Numbered from the stretch's first letter, positions 32,320 to 42,000 are shown. The stretch is 64,000 bases of DNA from JBAZPT01 sp041645535 (GCA_041645535.1 JBAZPT010000002.1:124001-188000); one strand, 5' to 3'. The notes: generated by a model not told the origin, from the sequence alone. Numbers and translations are program-made.

Positions 32320-32931
32320 ATGTCAACTTTACTTAAATCAAAATCTATAAGGTTTTCGGCAGTCCAAAGAGAGCTTAAAAGAAGGAGAGTCTCGATTTTT
32401 AGCGTGGAAGAATTTGTCAGGATATTCCACGCTTCCTCCGTGGAAGCTAAGTATTTTTTGGAAACTTATGCTAAAAAAGGCTTTTTAACGCGGCTAAAAA
32501 GAGGATTATACGCGATTACTGATAATTTGCCTGGTGAAAAAATGATTGCCAACGCACTATTGCGTCCTTCATATATATCTTTTGAATCAGCGCTTTCATA
32601 CCACGCGCTTATCCCGGAGACAGTTTATGAGATGACTTCCGCCACGACAAAGTCAGCCAGAATGTTTTTGGTGGATAATTTGAATTATTCCTATATAAAA
32701 ATAAAAAAAGAAGTTTTTGCCGGGTATCGGCTGGAAAGAGGCATGGACGGAGAATCTTTTTTGATAGCCGATCCGGAAAAAGCCGTGGTTGACTATTTGT
32801 ATCTTGTTTCCTTGGGCAGAAAGAGCTTGAATGACCGGCTCAACACTGCCAAACTGGACAAGAAAAAAATGACGGCATACGCTAAATTATATGAACGGGC
32901 GGGATTAATAAAAATAATTAAAAAACTATGA
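32320..32931 (+). CDS. abiEi: Type IV antitoxin AbiEi-like transcription regulator
   Basis: 203 residues. An N-terminal winged helix (FSVEEFVRIFHASSVEAKYF; GFLTRLKRGLYAIT) is followed by the AbiEi C-terminal domain with YISFESALSYHALIPETVYE and FLIADPEKAVVDYLY. AbiEi antitoxins repress their own operon and counter AbiEii without binding it. The gene overlaps the toxin ATG by 4 nt. Family-level confidence is high; activity untested. Confidence 0.88.
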   Translation: MSTLLKSKSIRFSAVQRELKRRRVSIFSVEEFVRIFHASSVEAKYFLETYAKKGFLTRLKRGLYAITDNLPGEKMIANALLRPSYISFESALSYHALIPETVYEMTSATTKSARMFLVDNLNYSYIKIKKEVFAGYRLERGMDGESFLIADPEKAVVDYLYLVSLGRKSLNDRLNTAKLDKKKMTAYAKLYERAGLIKIIKKL

Positions 32932-33647
32932 TTTCTTTCGAGGAAATAGAAAAACTAGCCAAAAAATATCAAACAACCAGAGGAAACATTTTGCGGGAAT
33001 ATTTCCAGCATCTTTTTTTGTCATATTTTTATCGGCAAAAGGAAGCCGGAAAAATTTATTTTAAAGGCGGGACGGCCTTGAGGCTGATTTATAAAAGCCC
33101 CCGTTTTTCCGAGGACTTGGACTTTGAAACAACAGAAAAAAACATTAAGCCTATTGAACAGGCCGTGGCGGCAACTTTAGCGGAAATAGAAAAAGAAGGA
33201 ATTGAGGTAGAAATTTTGGAAGCGAAAAAAACAACAGATGGTTATTTAGCTATTGTCCAATTTAAAACAACGCTAGGGATACTTTCAATCCAATTGGAAA
33301 TCTCGCGAAGACCGGCAAAAAACTTCGGAGAAGCAGCGGTTGTGGCCGGCGACTTCATTCCGCCTTATGCTATCCAGCAATTGCGAGAGGAAGATTTAGT
33401 GAAAGGCAAAATTGATGCTTTGCTTGATCGTAAAAAGCCGAGAGATTTTTATGATCTCTATTTTATTTTGCGCGCCGGGCTTTTGCCGGTAGAAAAAAGA
33501 GGCTTATTAAAAGAAATATCTAAATTGCTTTCGCAATCAAAAGTTTATTTTGAGCGGGAGTTGAGGCAATTTTTGCCCAAGGATCAGCAAATAATAATCA
33601 AGAATTTTAAAAAAGTTTTGGAAAAAGAAGTGGGGCGGTTTATATGA
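32928..33647 (+). CDS. abiEii: AbiEii/AbiGii nucleotidyltransferase toxin
   Basis: 239 residues. The nucleotidyltransferase motif is IYFKGGTALRLIY with SPRFSEDLDFET (GS-like motif and the D-x-D pair) near residues 45-70, and KGKIDALLDRKKPRDFYDLYF near 160 completes the AbiEii pattern. These toxins transfer nucleotides, in known cases to tRNA, and provide abortive infection or plasmid stability. It overlaps the antitoxin by 4 nt. Confidence 0.9.
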   Translation: MISFEEIEKLAKKYQTTRGNILREYFQHLFLSYFYRQKEAGKIYFKGGTALRLIYKSPRFSEDLDFETTEKNIKPIEQAVAATLAEIEKEGIEVEILEAKKTTDGYLAIVQFKTTLGILSIQLEISRRPAKNFGEAAVVAGDFIPPYAIQQLREEDLVKGKIDALLDRKKPRDFYDLYFILRAGLLPVEKRGLLKEISKLLSQSKVYFERELRQFLPKDQQIIIKNFKKVLEKEVGRFI

Positions 33648-33690
33648 AACTATATACGATTATCTAATGTCGATAAGCTATATATAGTTT
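33647..33690. terminator. Hairpin at the end of the abiE operon
   Basis: AAACTATATA (33647-33656) and TATATAGTTT (33681-33690) are perfect 10-nt arms. AT-only stem without a T run, so termination strength is doubtful. Confidence 0.4.
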
Positions 33691-33770
33691 ATCAACATGA
33701 GCCGCTTTTAAAATTGCAAGAAAGACCTAAAAGTTTAGTTGAATAATATAGCTATCGCTAAAATATTAAA

Positions 33771-35657
33771 CTAAAGCAGGAGGAGTAGTTTGTTTAAAAA
33801 AGAGTTTATGCCAAGACCTGCTTCTTTGGCCAGAACTATTGCCCAGTGCGGTTCGGGGGCGTAGGGCCGGCCGAAGGTGAAGTATGCGCTGTCATCGCGG
33901 ACAGTCGAGGCGCCGAGGACGCGCGGTTGGGCCGCTAAATTATCCAGCAGGCTTAAATTAGTGGCATAGTTGGCTAAAACTATTTTATTTTTGGTTTTGT
34001 TTTCGCCAAGTGTTTGTTTCCCCAAATCCTCCGGTTTAATTTCAGTGTCTTCTTGAAGCGGGACAACGGCTGTCGCAGGCTCAATATCATCAGAAATATT
34101 TTTTGGCACAACCCAGCGCCAGCCATCGTCGGTTTTTTCATAGAGCGCGTCATCCGCAGCGCTTTTATCCTTGAGATCATATTTCGCTTTGTCAGCCACC
34201 TTGCCGGTGGGATAGCGCAGTTCCAGCTTGGCTTTTTTATTATTCAGCGAAAATTTGGAATATTTTTTAGAAATTTTGACCGTGTCTCCGGCGCCGACGG
34301 ACAAATCTTTGGTAATCGGGTGGTTGTATAATTTTTTGCTGCCGGTCGCCACGCTCCAGTCTTTGAGATTCACCGTTTTCTTGGATTTATTTTTGACCAG
34401 AATATATTCGTTATCACTGTCCTTACCTTCCGGATTGGGCACAATGCCCGCGATGCGCATTTTTCGCTCGGGATATTTTTTCACCTCAATGTCAAAAGTT
34501 TCAATTTTGTCCTCGCTGCCGTCAAAAATTTTGAGCGTCACTTTATATTTTCCGGTCTTTTCATATTTGTGCCGCGTTTTCTGCTTATAGCTTTTATGTC
34601 CGTCGCCGAAATCCCAGGTGAATTTCAACTTGTCTTTATCCTTGTCTTTGGCTTTTGCTTCAAAATTGGCATACATCCCGACATAAATGTTCTTGTCCTT
34701 TTTCTCGCTGGATTCGGGCAGACTGTTAAATTGATTTTTTGCGCCCGGCGTCAGAAATTTGCTCCAACGCCAATTTTCCCCGTCGAAGTTGTAGGACAAA
34801 TCTTTCTTGGCGCTTTTATAGGAAACAGCGGAGGCCAGTTTTTCGTTGGGGTCATAGAGTGAAATGCTTTCATCGCCGGAATTGTTGAGAGAAAACTTGA
34901 ATTCGTCCTTGTAAACCACCAAATAATCTTCGGCTTCAATGGAAGTGTCTTTCGGAAAAACATATTTTCCGGTTTTGGAAGCATCCTTAAGTTTCCAGTT
35001 GAACAAATTGACATCCGCGGAAGTTGCATTAAAAAGTTCAATGAATTCTTCGTCAGCATTGGGCAAAAGCTCGTTTATATAAATTCCGTCCGGATAAATT
35101 ATCGGCGCCGGCTTTTCGGAATTCTTTTTACCCGGCGTCCCGCCTTCGACATAACTTTCTCTCCAAGACCCATCCTCGTCGCGTTCTAGTGAAAAACCGT
35201 TGCCATCGGATCCGTAGCTATCCGCATAGGAAAAATCCAACATTATTTCGCCAGCTTTGTTTTTCAGCGCCAGCGCCTCTCCGTAATTACTCAAGGAAAA
35301 AGCGCTATCAATTAAATTGCCATTGAAATCAGAATAATCAGTTTTGAAAGTAGCGGCATCATCTGCGATAATTGCATAATCCTTGGATTCCAGAATAAAA
35401 CTGCCTTGAGATAGCGTGAGGCCGTGGTTAGTGCCGCCTTCAAAAAGCTTCCAGCCTTCTAAATTTATCGGTTCGCTTCCGGAGTTGTAAATTTCTAGCC
35501 ATTCATGTTTAGTATCAGCGCCGGCGGGATCGTACATTATTTCTGTGGCAACCAAGGGATTGCTTTCAGACAAAACTGGCCCTACAAAACCAAAAAATCC
35601 CGCGAGAAACAGGACCATAAAAATAACATAAAAAATATTTAAGAATTTTTTGCTCAC
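33771..35657 (-). CDS. Secreted lamin-tail/PKD domain surface protein
   Basis: 628 residues with an N-terminal signal segment (IFYVIFMVLFLAGFFGFVG). Three lamin-tail domains are seen (LVATEIMYDPAGADTKHEWLEI; IYINELLPNADEEFIELFN; MRIAGIVPNPEGKDSDNEYI), each of the form xNEx...EfiEL. A PKD domain sits between the second and third (FTWDFGDGHKSYKQKTRHKY). The end is hydrophobic (INSFLNKLLLLL). It is probably exported and bound to the surface; lamin-tail domains may bind DNA or other proteins. It is downstream of the PH-domain gene in the same direction. Confidence 0.85.
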   Translation of the reverse strand: MSKKFLNIFYVIFMVLFLAGFFGFVGPVLSESNPLVATEIMYDPAGADTKHEWLEIYNSGSEPINLEGWKLFEGGTNHGLTLSQGSFILESKDYAIIADDAATFKTDYSDFNGNLIDSAFSLSNYGEALALKNKAGEIMLDFSYADSYGSDGNGFSLERDEDGSWRESYVEGGTPGKKNSEKPAPIIYPDGIYINELLPNADEEFIELFNATSADVNLFNWKLKDASKTGKYVFPKDTSIEAEDYLVVYKDEFKFSLNNSGDESISLYDPNEKLASAVSYKSAKKDLSYNFDGENWRWSKFLTPGAKNQFNSLPESSEKKDKNIYVGMYANFEAKAKDKDKDKLKFTWDFGDGHKSYKQKTRHKYEKTGKYKVTLKIFDGSEDKIETFDIEVKKYPERKMRIAGIVPNPEGKDSDNEYILVKNKSKKTVNLKDWSVATGSKKLYNHPITKDLSVGAGDTVKISKKYSKFSLNNKKAKLELRYPTGKVADKAKYDLKDKSAADDALYEKTDDGWRWVVPKNISDDIEPATAVVPLQEDTEIKPEDLGKQTLGENKTKNKIVLANYATNLSLLDNLAAQPRVLGASTVRDDSAYFTFGRPYAPEPHWAIVLAKEAGLGINSFLNKLLLLL

Positions 35658-35683
35658 CCTTTTTTGTTTTTGTTTTAGAAAAA

Positions 35684-36277
35684 CTATTTTTTGGGGACGG
35701 CAGGAGTTTCGACCGGCTTGTTTTGAATAATCTCCCTGAATTCTTCCGTGGCTTCGTGTTCGTGCTTTTTTTGCAGACCCATAATAATATCTTTGATGCG
35801 GTAAGGATCTGGCACGCGGCGGAAGAGAAATCTTTCCTGTTCGGCGGCGGTTTGGATATAGACATCGCCGTAATTCAAAAAAGTCGGAATAACTCCTAGC
35901 ACTTCCGTGGAAATGTCCTGGATTTTTTCGAGCTTGAGCTCGCTGACCTCGCGCGAAAAGAGCCCTTTTTGTTCAACATTGATAATGCGCCGAGTAGTGA
36001 CGATCCAGACATCGAAATAATAATCAATAAGAATTAGAGAAAAAACAATCCAAATCATCATCGCAAAAACGGTTTCTCCGAAAAGAAAAAGGCCGTTCAG
36101 TGAATGCTGGGAAAGCGATGGGAAAAGAAAGGGAAAATAAAGGAAGCTGGCGACCAAAAAACCGGCCATAATCAAAACCGACAAAAGATTTTGCAAAATA
36201 TTAAACCAGTGGCGGCGGACAATCATAATGATCTGTTCGCCTTCGTGTTTTTCTAACTGCAGGGTTTCAAGTTGCAT
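35684..36277 (-). CDS. PH domain (bPH2/DUF304) membrane protein
   Basis: 197 residues from MQLETLQLEKHEGEQ at 36277; the upstream ATG would overlap the neighbour gene. Two membrane segments at about 32-55 and 66-90 are followed by a PH-like domain (DYYFDVWIVTTRRIINVEQKG; LKLEKIQDISTEVLGVIPTFLNYGDVYI). This is the common YdbT/DUF304 architecture. Role unknown, membrane-bound with the PH domain in the cytoplasm. It starts 5 nt after the small membrane gene. Confidence 0.85.
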   Translation of the reverse strand: MQLETLQLEKHEGEQIIMIVRRHWFNILQNLLSVLIMAGFLVASFLYFPFLFPSLSQHSLNGLFLFGETVFAMMIWIVFSLILIDYYFDVWIVTTRRIINVEQKGLFSREVSELKLEKIQDISTEVLGVIPTFLNYGDVYIQTAAEQERFLFRRVPDPYRIKDIIMGLQKKHEHEATEEFREIIQNKPVETPAVPKK

Positions 36278-36281
36278 TTGA

Positions 36282-36506
36282 TTAGAATAAAAAATTGGAA
36301 ATGATAGTGTTCCAGTCAATGGAAAAGAAGAGCATGGCGTTGGCGATTAGCAGTCCAGTCGCGACCAGGACAAAAACAACCAGCATTAGGTATTTCAATT
36401 CCGAATCCGCGGAAAAGCGCACCAGATGGTAAACAATAAAAAGCGAAATCAAAACATAAATCAGGACGACAATGGCATAGAGAGCTAAAACGATAATTGA
36501 AATCAT
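36282..36506 (-). CDS. Small two-TM membrane protein
   Basis: 74 residues with two hydrophobic segments (VLALYAIVVLIYVLISLFI and YLMLVVFVLVATGLLIANAM) and a short polar loop with several charges between. No family recognised. It is likely co-transcribed with the PH-domain gene 5 nt downstream. Confidence 0.65.
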   Translation of the reverse strand: MISIIVLALYAIVVLIYVLISLFIVYHLVRFSADSELKYLMLVVFVLVATGLLIANAMLFFSIDWNTIISNFLF

Positions 36507-36512
36507 AGTTTT

Positions 36513-36640
36513 AAAAAAGTCTAAAGTGTCAAGTCTGAAGTCTAAAACAAGTCTAAAGTTGAAAAGTATGCAAGTAAAAAATTTTTATTTTATAATTTTA
36601 TATTTTCTTTAGACTTTAAGCTTTAGCCTTTAGGCTTACA
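36513..36640. repeat. AGTCTAAAG repeat unit, copy downstream of ruvB
   Basis: About 128 nt with several copies of AGTCTAAAG on the left (for example AAAACAAGTCTAAAGTTGAA) and the reverse complement CTTTAGACTTTAAGCTTTAG on the right, so the unit can fold back. It is closely repeated at 37655-37790 on the other side of ruvB. The short motif also occurs inside polA at 49146-49170. Confidence 0.8.
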
Positions 36641-36646
36641 AACTTA

Positions 36647-37651
36647 TTATATCAAACTTTCCTGCTTATTATAAGGCAGGCCTAGGTGTTTGTAGGCATG
36701 TTCGGTGGCTACGCGCCCGCGGGGAGTGCGCGCCAGGAACCCGATTTGCAAAAGATACGGCTCATAAACATCTTCAATTGTTTTTATTTCTTCGCTGGTA
36801 GCCGCGGCGATGGTGGTGAGGCCGACGGGACCGCCGCCAAATTTTTCAATAATGGTTTTGAGAATATGCCGGTCGGCCGGTTCCAGTCCGATCGGATCGA
36901 CATCAATCATTTCCAGGGCCAAGCAAGCGACGGCGCTGTCCACGGTCGGGTGGTTTTTAATTTGCGCGAAATCGCGCACGCGCTTCAAAAGCCGGTTGGC
37001 GACGCGCGGAGTCTGGCGCGCGCAAGAGGCGATTTTAGAAAGTCCGGAATCAGCGATATCCACATTCAGAATTTTGCTGGAGCGGCGGATGATTTTTTCA
37101 ATCTCCGGATTTTCATAAAATTCCAGGCGGTGCGTGGCGCCGAAGCGGTTGCGCAGAGGGTTGGAAAGCGATCCGAGTTTAGTGGTCGCGCCGATCAGGG
37201 TGAATTTCGGCAGATCCAATTGGATGGTTCTGGCCGACGGGCCTTTGCCGATAATAATGTCCAATTTGAAATCTTCCATGGCGGGATAGAGAACTTCCTC
37301 AATAGATTTGTTTAAGCGGTGGATTTCATCAATGAAAAGGACATCGCCGTCGGAAAGGTTGGTGAGAATTGATCCAAAATCGCCCACCCGTTCAATGGCC
37401 GGGCCGGAAGTGGTTTTAATGCTCACGCCCATTTCTTTGGCGATGATGTTGGCGAGCGTGGTTTTCCCCAGTCCTGCCGGGCCATAAAGCAGAATATGTT
37501 CGATCGGCTCTTGCCTTTTTTTGGCGGCCTGGATCAGAATATCCAGATTTTTTTTAACCTTATCCTGGCCGACATACTCCGAAAAACTCTGAGGTCTTAG
37601 GGTGACATCAAGTTGGATATCTTCAGATTTTTCACCGGTGTTAGTTAGCAT
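36647..37651 (-). CDS. ruvB: Holliday junction branch migration helicase RuvB
   Basis: 334 residues. Walker A is LLYGPAGLGKTTLANIIAKE, Walker B LFIDEIHRLN, sensor-1 TLIGATT and the arginine-finger region NPLRNRFG. The C-terminal winged helix ends with FLARTPRGRVATEHAYKHLG. RuvB is the motor of branch migration with RuvA (58434) and cuts with RuvC (30034). The three genes are far apart here, not one operon. Both flanks carry copies of the same repeat. Confidence 0.97.
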   Translation of the reverse strand: MLTNTGEKSEDIQLDVTLRPQSFSEYVGQDKVKKNLDILIQAAKKRQEPIEHILLYGPAGLGKTTLANIIAKEMGVSIKTTSGPAIERVGDFGSILTNLSDGDVLFIDEIHRLNKSIEEVLYPAMEDFKLDIIIGKGPSARTIQLDLPKFTLIGATTKLGSLSNPLRNRFGATHRLEFYENPEIEKIIRRSSKILNVDIADSGLSKIASCARQTPRVANRLLKRVRDFAQIKNHPTVDSAVACLALEMIDVDPIGLEPADRHILKTIIEKFGGGPVGLTTIAAATSEEIKTIEDVYEPYLLQIGFLARTPRGRVATEHAYKHLGLPYNKQESLI

Positions 37652-37654
37652 GGT

Positions 37655-37790
37655 TTTAAAAAGCTTAAAGTATCAAGTCTAAAGTCTAAAACAAGTCTAA
37701 AGTTGAAAAGTATACAAACACAAAAACTTTTTACTTAGGCACTTTTTTATTTCCTTTAGACTTTAAGCTTTAGATTTTAGACTTCCAAGT
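37655..37790. repeat. AGTCTAAAG repeat unit, copy upstream of ruvB
   Basis: Shares AAGTCTAAAGTCTAAAACAA and the fold-back CCTTTAGACTTTAAGCTTTA with 36513-36640, with scattered changes in the AT-rich middle. Because ruvB is divergent from the downstream leader, its promoter must lie within or beside this unit. Confidence 0.8.
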
Positions 37791-37805
37791 CCATTATACC
37801 CCTAC

Positions 37806-37834
37806 TTGACAAACTTTCCAAGCTATGCTACGAT
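37806..37834 (+). promoter_or_regulatory. Promoter of the long leader before the gene at 38185
   Basis: TTGACA (37806-37811), 17-nt spacer, TACGAT (37829-37834). The stretch after it (ACCCAGT) is shared with the promoter at 59149. Confidence 0.65.
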
Positions 37835-37840
37835 ACCCAG

Positions 37841-37944
37841 TCATCCTTTTCCCCGCACTAATTGTGCTTTAGGAAGGCAGAAAAGTAATAAATTCAGTGC
37901 CGATTATGAATAGGGCGCAATTCGCGTGGGGAAAAACAAGATGA
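37841..37944 (+). ncRNA. Structured RNA element in a 350-nt leader, class unknown
   Basis: TCATC and TTTTCCCC at 37841-37854 pair with GGGGAAAA and GATGA at 37928-37944, closing a domain of about 100 nt. Inside are small hairpins GCAC-TAATT-GTGC (37855-37867) and GCG-CAATT-CGC. No open frame of note lies in it. The remaining 37945-38160 has further GC-rich blocks (CCTTCCCCGAGGGC; ACACGCGAGCGG) but nothing I can name. It does not match SRP RNA, tmRNA, RNase P RNA or the riboswitches I know by eye. A regulatory leader for the gene at 38185, or a separate small RNA, are both possible. Confidence 0.45.
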
Positions 37945-38184
37945 TTAGCAGTAAACTGTAGGCAATTGGGGGCTTCTATCTTTTGTCCTCAATTTCGGGA
38001 ACTCTTTTGTCCAGATATGGGTGTTTGGGTTTCGGCTCGAGCATGCCTCGACATTGTTCCTTCCCCGAGGGCCTGGCTTTCGGGATTTGCCTGCAGATTA
38101 GTGCATAAACTCGACTCGCGTAACTCGTAACTCGACACGCGAGCGGTAAAATAAAAATAGTTTTTTGAAAGGGAGGAGGGGGAG

Positions 38185-38508
38185 ATGGAAAAGGGAAAGA
38201 AAGAAGCAGAAAAGGCCATGGAAAAAATGGCCAAAGCAATTGTGAGTGGTGACAGCGATGGCATGAGCCGCTCGCAATATTTTGTGATGAAATCATCCGA
38301 GTTTTTAATGAGGGATGGATATTCAATTTTATTTGTTGATCTGCAGCAACCGCTGGTGGTTTTAAAGAAGGATTCCAAGCTGTATGAGCCGATGTATTAC
38401 GGCATGTTGGCTGGAGGAATAGTTTTTACATATCCTATTAGCGAGATAAAAGCAGAGGATCTTCCTGGTCTCAAGATTCGTATATGTAAGGAGATTCTGA
38501 GTCTATAG
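38185..38508 (+). CDS. Hypothetical small protein with strong Shine-Dalgarno site
   Basis: 107 residues beginning MEKGKKEAEKAMEKMAKAIV. An amphipathic N-terminal helix is followed by a beta-rich part (GYSILFVDLQQPLVVLKKDS; VFTYPISEIKAEDLPGLKI). No membrane segment or known domain. GGGAGGAGGGGG just before the ATG is an unusually strong ribosome site. It is the only gene behind the structured leader. Confidence 0.6.
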   Translation: MEKGKKEAEKAMEKMAKAIVSGDSDGMSRSQYFVMKSSEFLMRDGYSILFVDLQQPLVVLKKDSKLYEPMYYGMLAGGIVFTYPISEIKAEDLPGLKIRICKEILSL

Positions 38509-38530
38509 TCAGCGAGGCTGGCGAAGGCTT

Positions 38531-38565
38531 AGGAGTAGTGAAGAAATTCATTACTCCTTTATTTT
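38531..38565 (+). terminator. Rho-independent terminator after the 107-residue gene
   Basis: AGGAGTAGTGAA and TTCATTACTCCT (38531-38558) form a 12-nt stem with one G-T pair, followed by TTATTTTTT. It overlaps the last codons of the convergent DUF559 gene. Confidence 0.8.
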
Positions 38566-38904
38566 TTCTTCGATTTTCAAAATTACTCCGCTTAAATTGC
38601 TATCAACTTCATTATTCCAAAATCGCAAAACAGTAAAGCCTAGATTTTTCAAATACTCATTTCTTTTGGCGTCATATTTTGTGTCTTTTTCCCTTTTGTG
38701 CTGGCAGCCGTCCAGTTCAATGATCAGTTTCTTTTCCAGACAAATAAAATCGACAATGTATTTGTCGATGATGTGTTGGCGCCGGAATTTGAGACCGCTG
38801 AAATTTCTGCTTTTGAGGTGAGCCCACAATTTGATTTCTTGCGGAGTGGATTTTCGACGGAGACTCCTGGAATTGTTTTTGAGCCGCTGGGCGTAGTTGT
38901 TCAT
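38551..38904 (-). CDS. DUF559 (Vsr-like) endonuclease domain protein
   Basis: 117 residues from MNNYAQRLKNNSRSL; the longer frame to 38964 runs into a repeat and is not homologous. The DUF559 pattern is PQEIKLWAHLKSRNFSGLKF, then KYIVDFICLEKKLIIELDG with the D...E...xxQ of the PD-(D/E)xK fold, and LGFTVLRFWNNEV. These proteins resemble Vsr mismatch nuclease. It sits beside a compound palindrome (38920-39064). Confidence 0.88.
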   Translation of the reverse strand: MNNYAQRLKNNSRSLRRKSTPQEIKLWAHLKSRNFSGLKFRRQHIIDKYIVDFICLEKKLIIELDGCQHKREKDTKYDAKRNEYLKNLGFTVLRFWNNEVDSNLSGVILKIEEKIKE

Positions 38905-38919
38905 TTGATTTTGTTTTAC

Positions 38920-39064
38920 CACCCTCACCTGCTGCATTTTCACCCTCATCTGCCCTTCGGGCATCTTCTCCCTTAAGGGAGAAGAGGACTCGTTGGCTGC
39001 CCCCTCTCCATTAAGGGAGAGAGTGGCGCGAAGCGCCGGGTGAGGGTACGGGCGGATGAGGGTG
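38920..39064. repeat. Compound palindromic repeat next to the DUF559 gene
   Basis: Nested inverted repeats: ACCCTCACCTG with CGGGTGAGGGT, CACCCTCATCTGCCC (38941-38955) with GGGCGGATGAGGGTG (39050-39064, 14 of 15 matching), and inner TCTCCCTTAAGGGAGA (38967-38982). It resembles REP/BIME elements. It abuts the stop codon of the GspE gene at 39071. Confidence 0.75.
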
Positions 39065-39070
39065 CATGCG

Positions 39071-42000
39071 TCACAAATCAGTAACTCTCTCCACTTCCTC
39101 CAAGGTTGTCTCGCCTTCCAAAACTTTCAAGACCCCGTCTTGGGGCATAGTGAGCATGCCGAGCTCCACGGCTTTTTCAGTGAGCTCGGAAGTGACGGCG
39201 TTGCGCAAAACTAAATCCTGGATTTCGTGGTTGAATTCAAAAACCTCGCTGATTGTGGTGCGCCCTTTAAAGCCTATATTACTGCATTTAGCGCAGCCCT
39301 TGGCTTTGAAAATTGTATCAATTTTGGGAACGGTCATGCCGGCTTTGGCTGAAATAGTCTGCAAAACTTTTTCCATTTTGGCTTTTTCTTCGGGAGTAGG
39401 CTTCACTTTTTCTTTACAATCACAAAGCGTGCGCACGAGCCGTTGGGCAATGAAAGCGTTGACGGCCGAAGCCATATCTGTTTCTGAAACGCCCATATTG
39501 ATAAGCCGTTGCACGGTGCCGGCGGCATTGTTGGTATGCAGCGTGGAAAGCACCAGATGTCCGGTGAGCGCCGACTGGAAAGCCACCTGCGCCGTTTCGT
39601 TGTCGCGAATTTCACCGACCATCAGGATGTCCGGATTCTGGCGGAGCAATGAGCGGAGAGCGGTCGCAAAAGTATAACCCTCCTTGTCATTGACCGGAGT
39701 TTGCAAGATGCCTTCGATTTGATATTCAATAGGATCTTCGACGGTGATAATTTTGACATCCGGCTTGTTGAGAATATTCAAAATACTATAAAGCGTCGTA
39801 GTTTTTCCAGAGCCAGTCGGGCCGGTATTAAGAATCACGCCGTTGGGTTTTTTAATTTCCGCCAAAATTTTATCCAGATTTTGTTTTCTGATTCCCAATT
39901 TATTTACATCCAATTCTACTTCCGCCTTGCTCAAAAGCCGCATCACGACTGTCTCGCCGTAACCGCCCAGAATTATGGAAACGCGAATGTCCACGGATTT
40001 TTCTTTGAGTTGCGAAATATCATCATCAAATTTGACAGTGAACCGGCTGTCGATGACGCCTTCGCGCACTTCCGTTTTCACTCCGCTTAGAAGTTTTATT
40101 TCTCCCAAAAGATTTGGATATTCATTGAGCGGTAAAGTGGCGACAGTCTGTAAAATGCCGTCAATGCGGAAGCGGATGTTTATTTTATCCGCGCCCGGCT
40201 CGATGTGGACATCGCCAACTCGCGCGAGCATGGCGGCGCTGAAAATAAGGGCGTTGAGTTCCGGCAATTTAGCTTCTTGAAGCACTGTTTCAAATTTTTT
40301 GAAATCCTTGACAACTTGTTCAGTTCTTTCAAAAGACTCTTTGCTGACCACCAGTTTGCGGGAAAACGACTGCGCCATCAGTTTTTCATAAATGTCTTCC
40401 AAAAAATCGCCTTCGCCGGTAACGCGCCGCACCTCTTCGATGGAAGTGATGCCCTCGACGGCTTTCAAAATTCCGTCCTGAAGCATAGTGACCATGCCGG
40501 ATTCCAGCGCCGCGACCGTAAGTTCGGTTTCGCCGGCCATTTCCATAATCAGTTTTTCAATTTCATCGTTGATAGTGAGAATTTCAAAAATTCCCATCCG
40601 CCCTTTATAGCCGAGATGGTTGCATTTGGAACAGCCTTTCGGCCGGTAGAGCTTGGTAATTTCCGTCGGGATATCGAGTTTGGATTTAGGCGAAATAATT
40701 GAGAGAATTTTTTTGAGCGATTCGATGGATTCCTTGGCGGGAACATATTCTTCTTTGCATTCGCAAAGTTTGCGCACCAGCCGTTGGCCAATGAGGGCAT
40801 TGACCGAAGGCGGGAGGAGCGTAGGTTTTACGCCGAGTTCGATCAGGCGCGGAATGGAGCCGACGGCGTTGTTGGTGTGGAGAGTAGAAAGCACCAGGTG
40901 TCCGGTGAGCGCGGAATTGACGGCAATGTCCGCGGTTTCTTCGTCGCGGATTTCACCCACCAGAATTATGTCAGGGTCTTGGCGCACGATAGCGCGCAGG
41001 CCTTGGGCGAAAGAATAGCCCCGTTCTTTTTCCACCTGCGTCTGTGAAATGCCCCTGACTTCATATTCAATTGGATCCTCGATAGTGATAATTTTATTCT
41101 CCGGATTATTGAGTTTCTTAATGATGGCGTAAAGCGTAGTAGTTTTTCCCGAGCCGGTCGGGCCAGTGTTAAGGATCATGCCGTTAGGGGAAGCAATTTG
41201 TTTTTGCAGTTCTTCAAACGCCAGTCCGCGCAGACCCAGATCTTCAATGCTGACATTAATAGAATCCGGATCCAAAAGGCGCATCACAATAATTTCTCCG
41301 AAATTGCCGGGAATAAGCGAAACGCGGATATCAATCTTCTTATTAGCTAAATTTACTTCAAAAGTTCCATCCTGCGCGATGTCATGCAGATTTATTTTCA
41401 TGCCGGACATCATTTTGACGCGCGAAACGATGGACTTAAAAGTAGTAAGCGGCAGTTCGGCGACATCATGCAAAACGCCATCGATGCGGTAGCGCAAACG
41501 CAATTCTTTTTCCTGCGGTTCAATGTGCACATCGCTGGCTCCGAGCTTGTAGGCGCCGCCCATAATGACATTGAGCACCTGGGTTACGGGCAGCTCGGTG
41601 ATTCTTTGTTTAAGCGTGATTAAATCTTTGAGCTCCTGGTCGAATTTTTCAAGTTCCTCGGCGCTCAAGTTGACATTGTATTCTGTGAGAATATCGACAA
41701 AAATAATAGTTTTATACCGTTCCCAGATTTTTTCCATATTATGCCGGGAAATTACAAAAACTTTTGTCTCCCAGCCTTTTTCGCCGGCCAGTTTTTTGAT
41801 AAATTCAGCAGTTTCCGGAGCGGTCGGATTAGTCGAAACCAGATGCGCCTTCCGGCCGATTTTGAGGATTACTGCCAGATTATATTGGCGCGACTCTTCT
41901 TCTTTGAGGGCGCGCAAACTGTCATTGCTCACCGGAACCAGATTGGTGTCGAGATAAGGAAAGCCGATTTCGGCGGCAAAAACAGACGCCTGTTCTTCTT

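Noticed and set aside
37841..37944. SRP RNA, tmRNA, RNase P RNA or known riboswitch in the leader
   Set aside because: None of the conserved cores of these RNAs could be found; only the fold-back structure is supported.
38900..39070. CRISPR array
   Set aside because: The repeats are nested palindromes, not regularly spaced direct repeats with unique spacers, and no cas gene is present.
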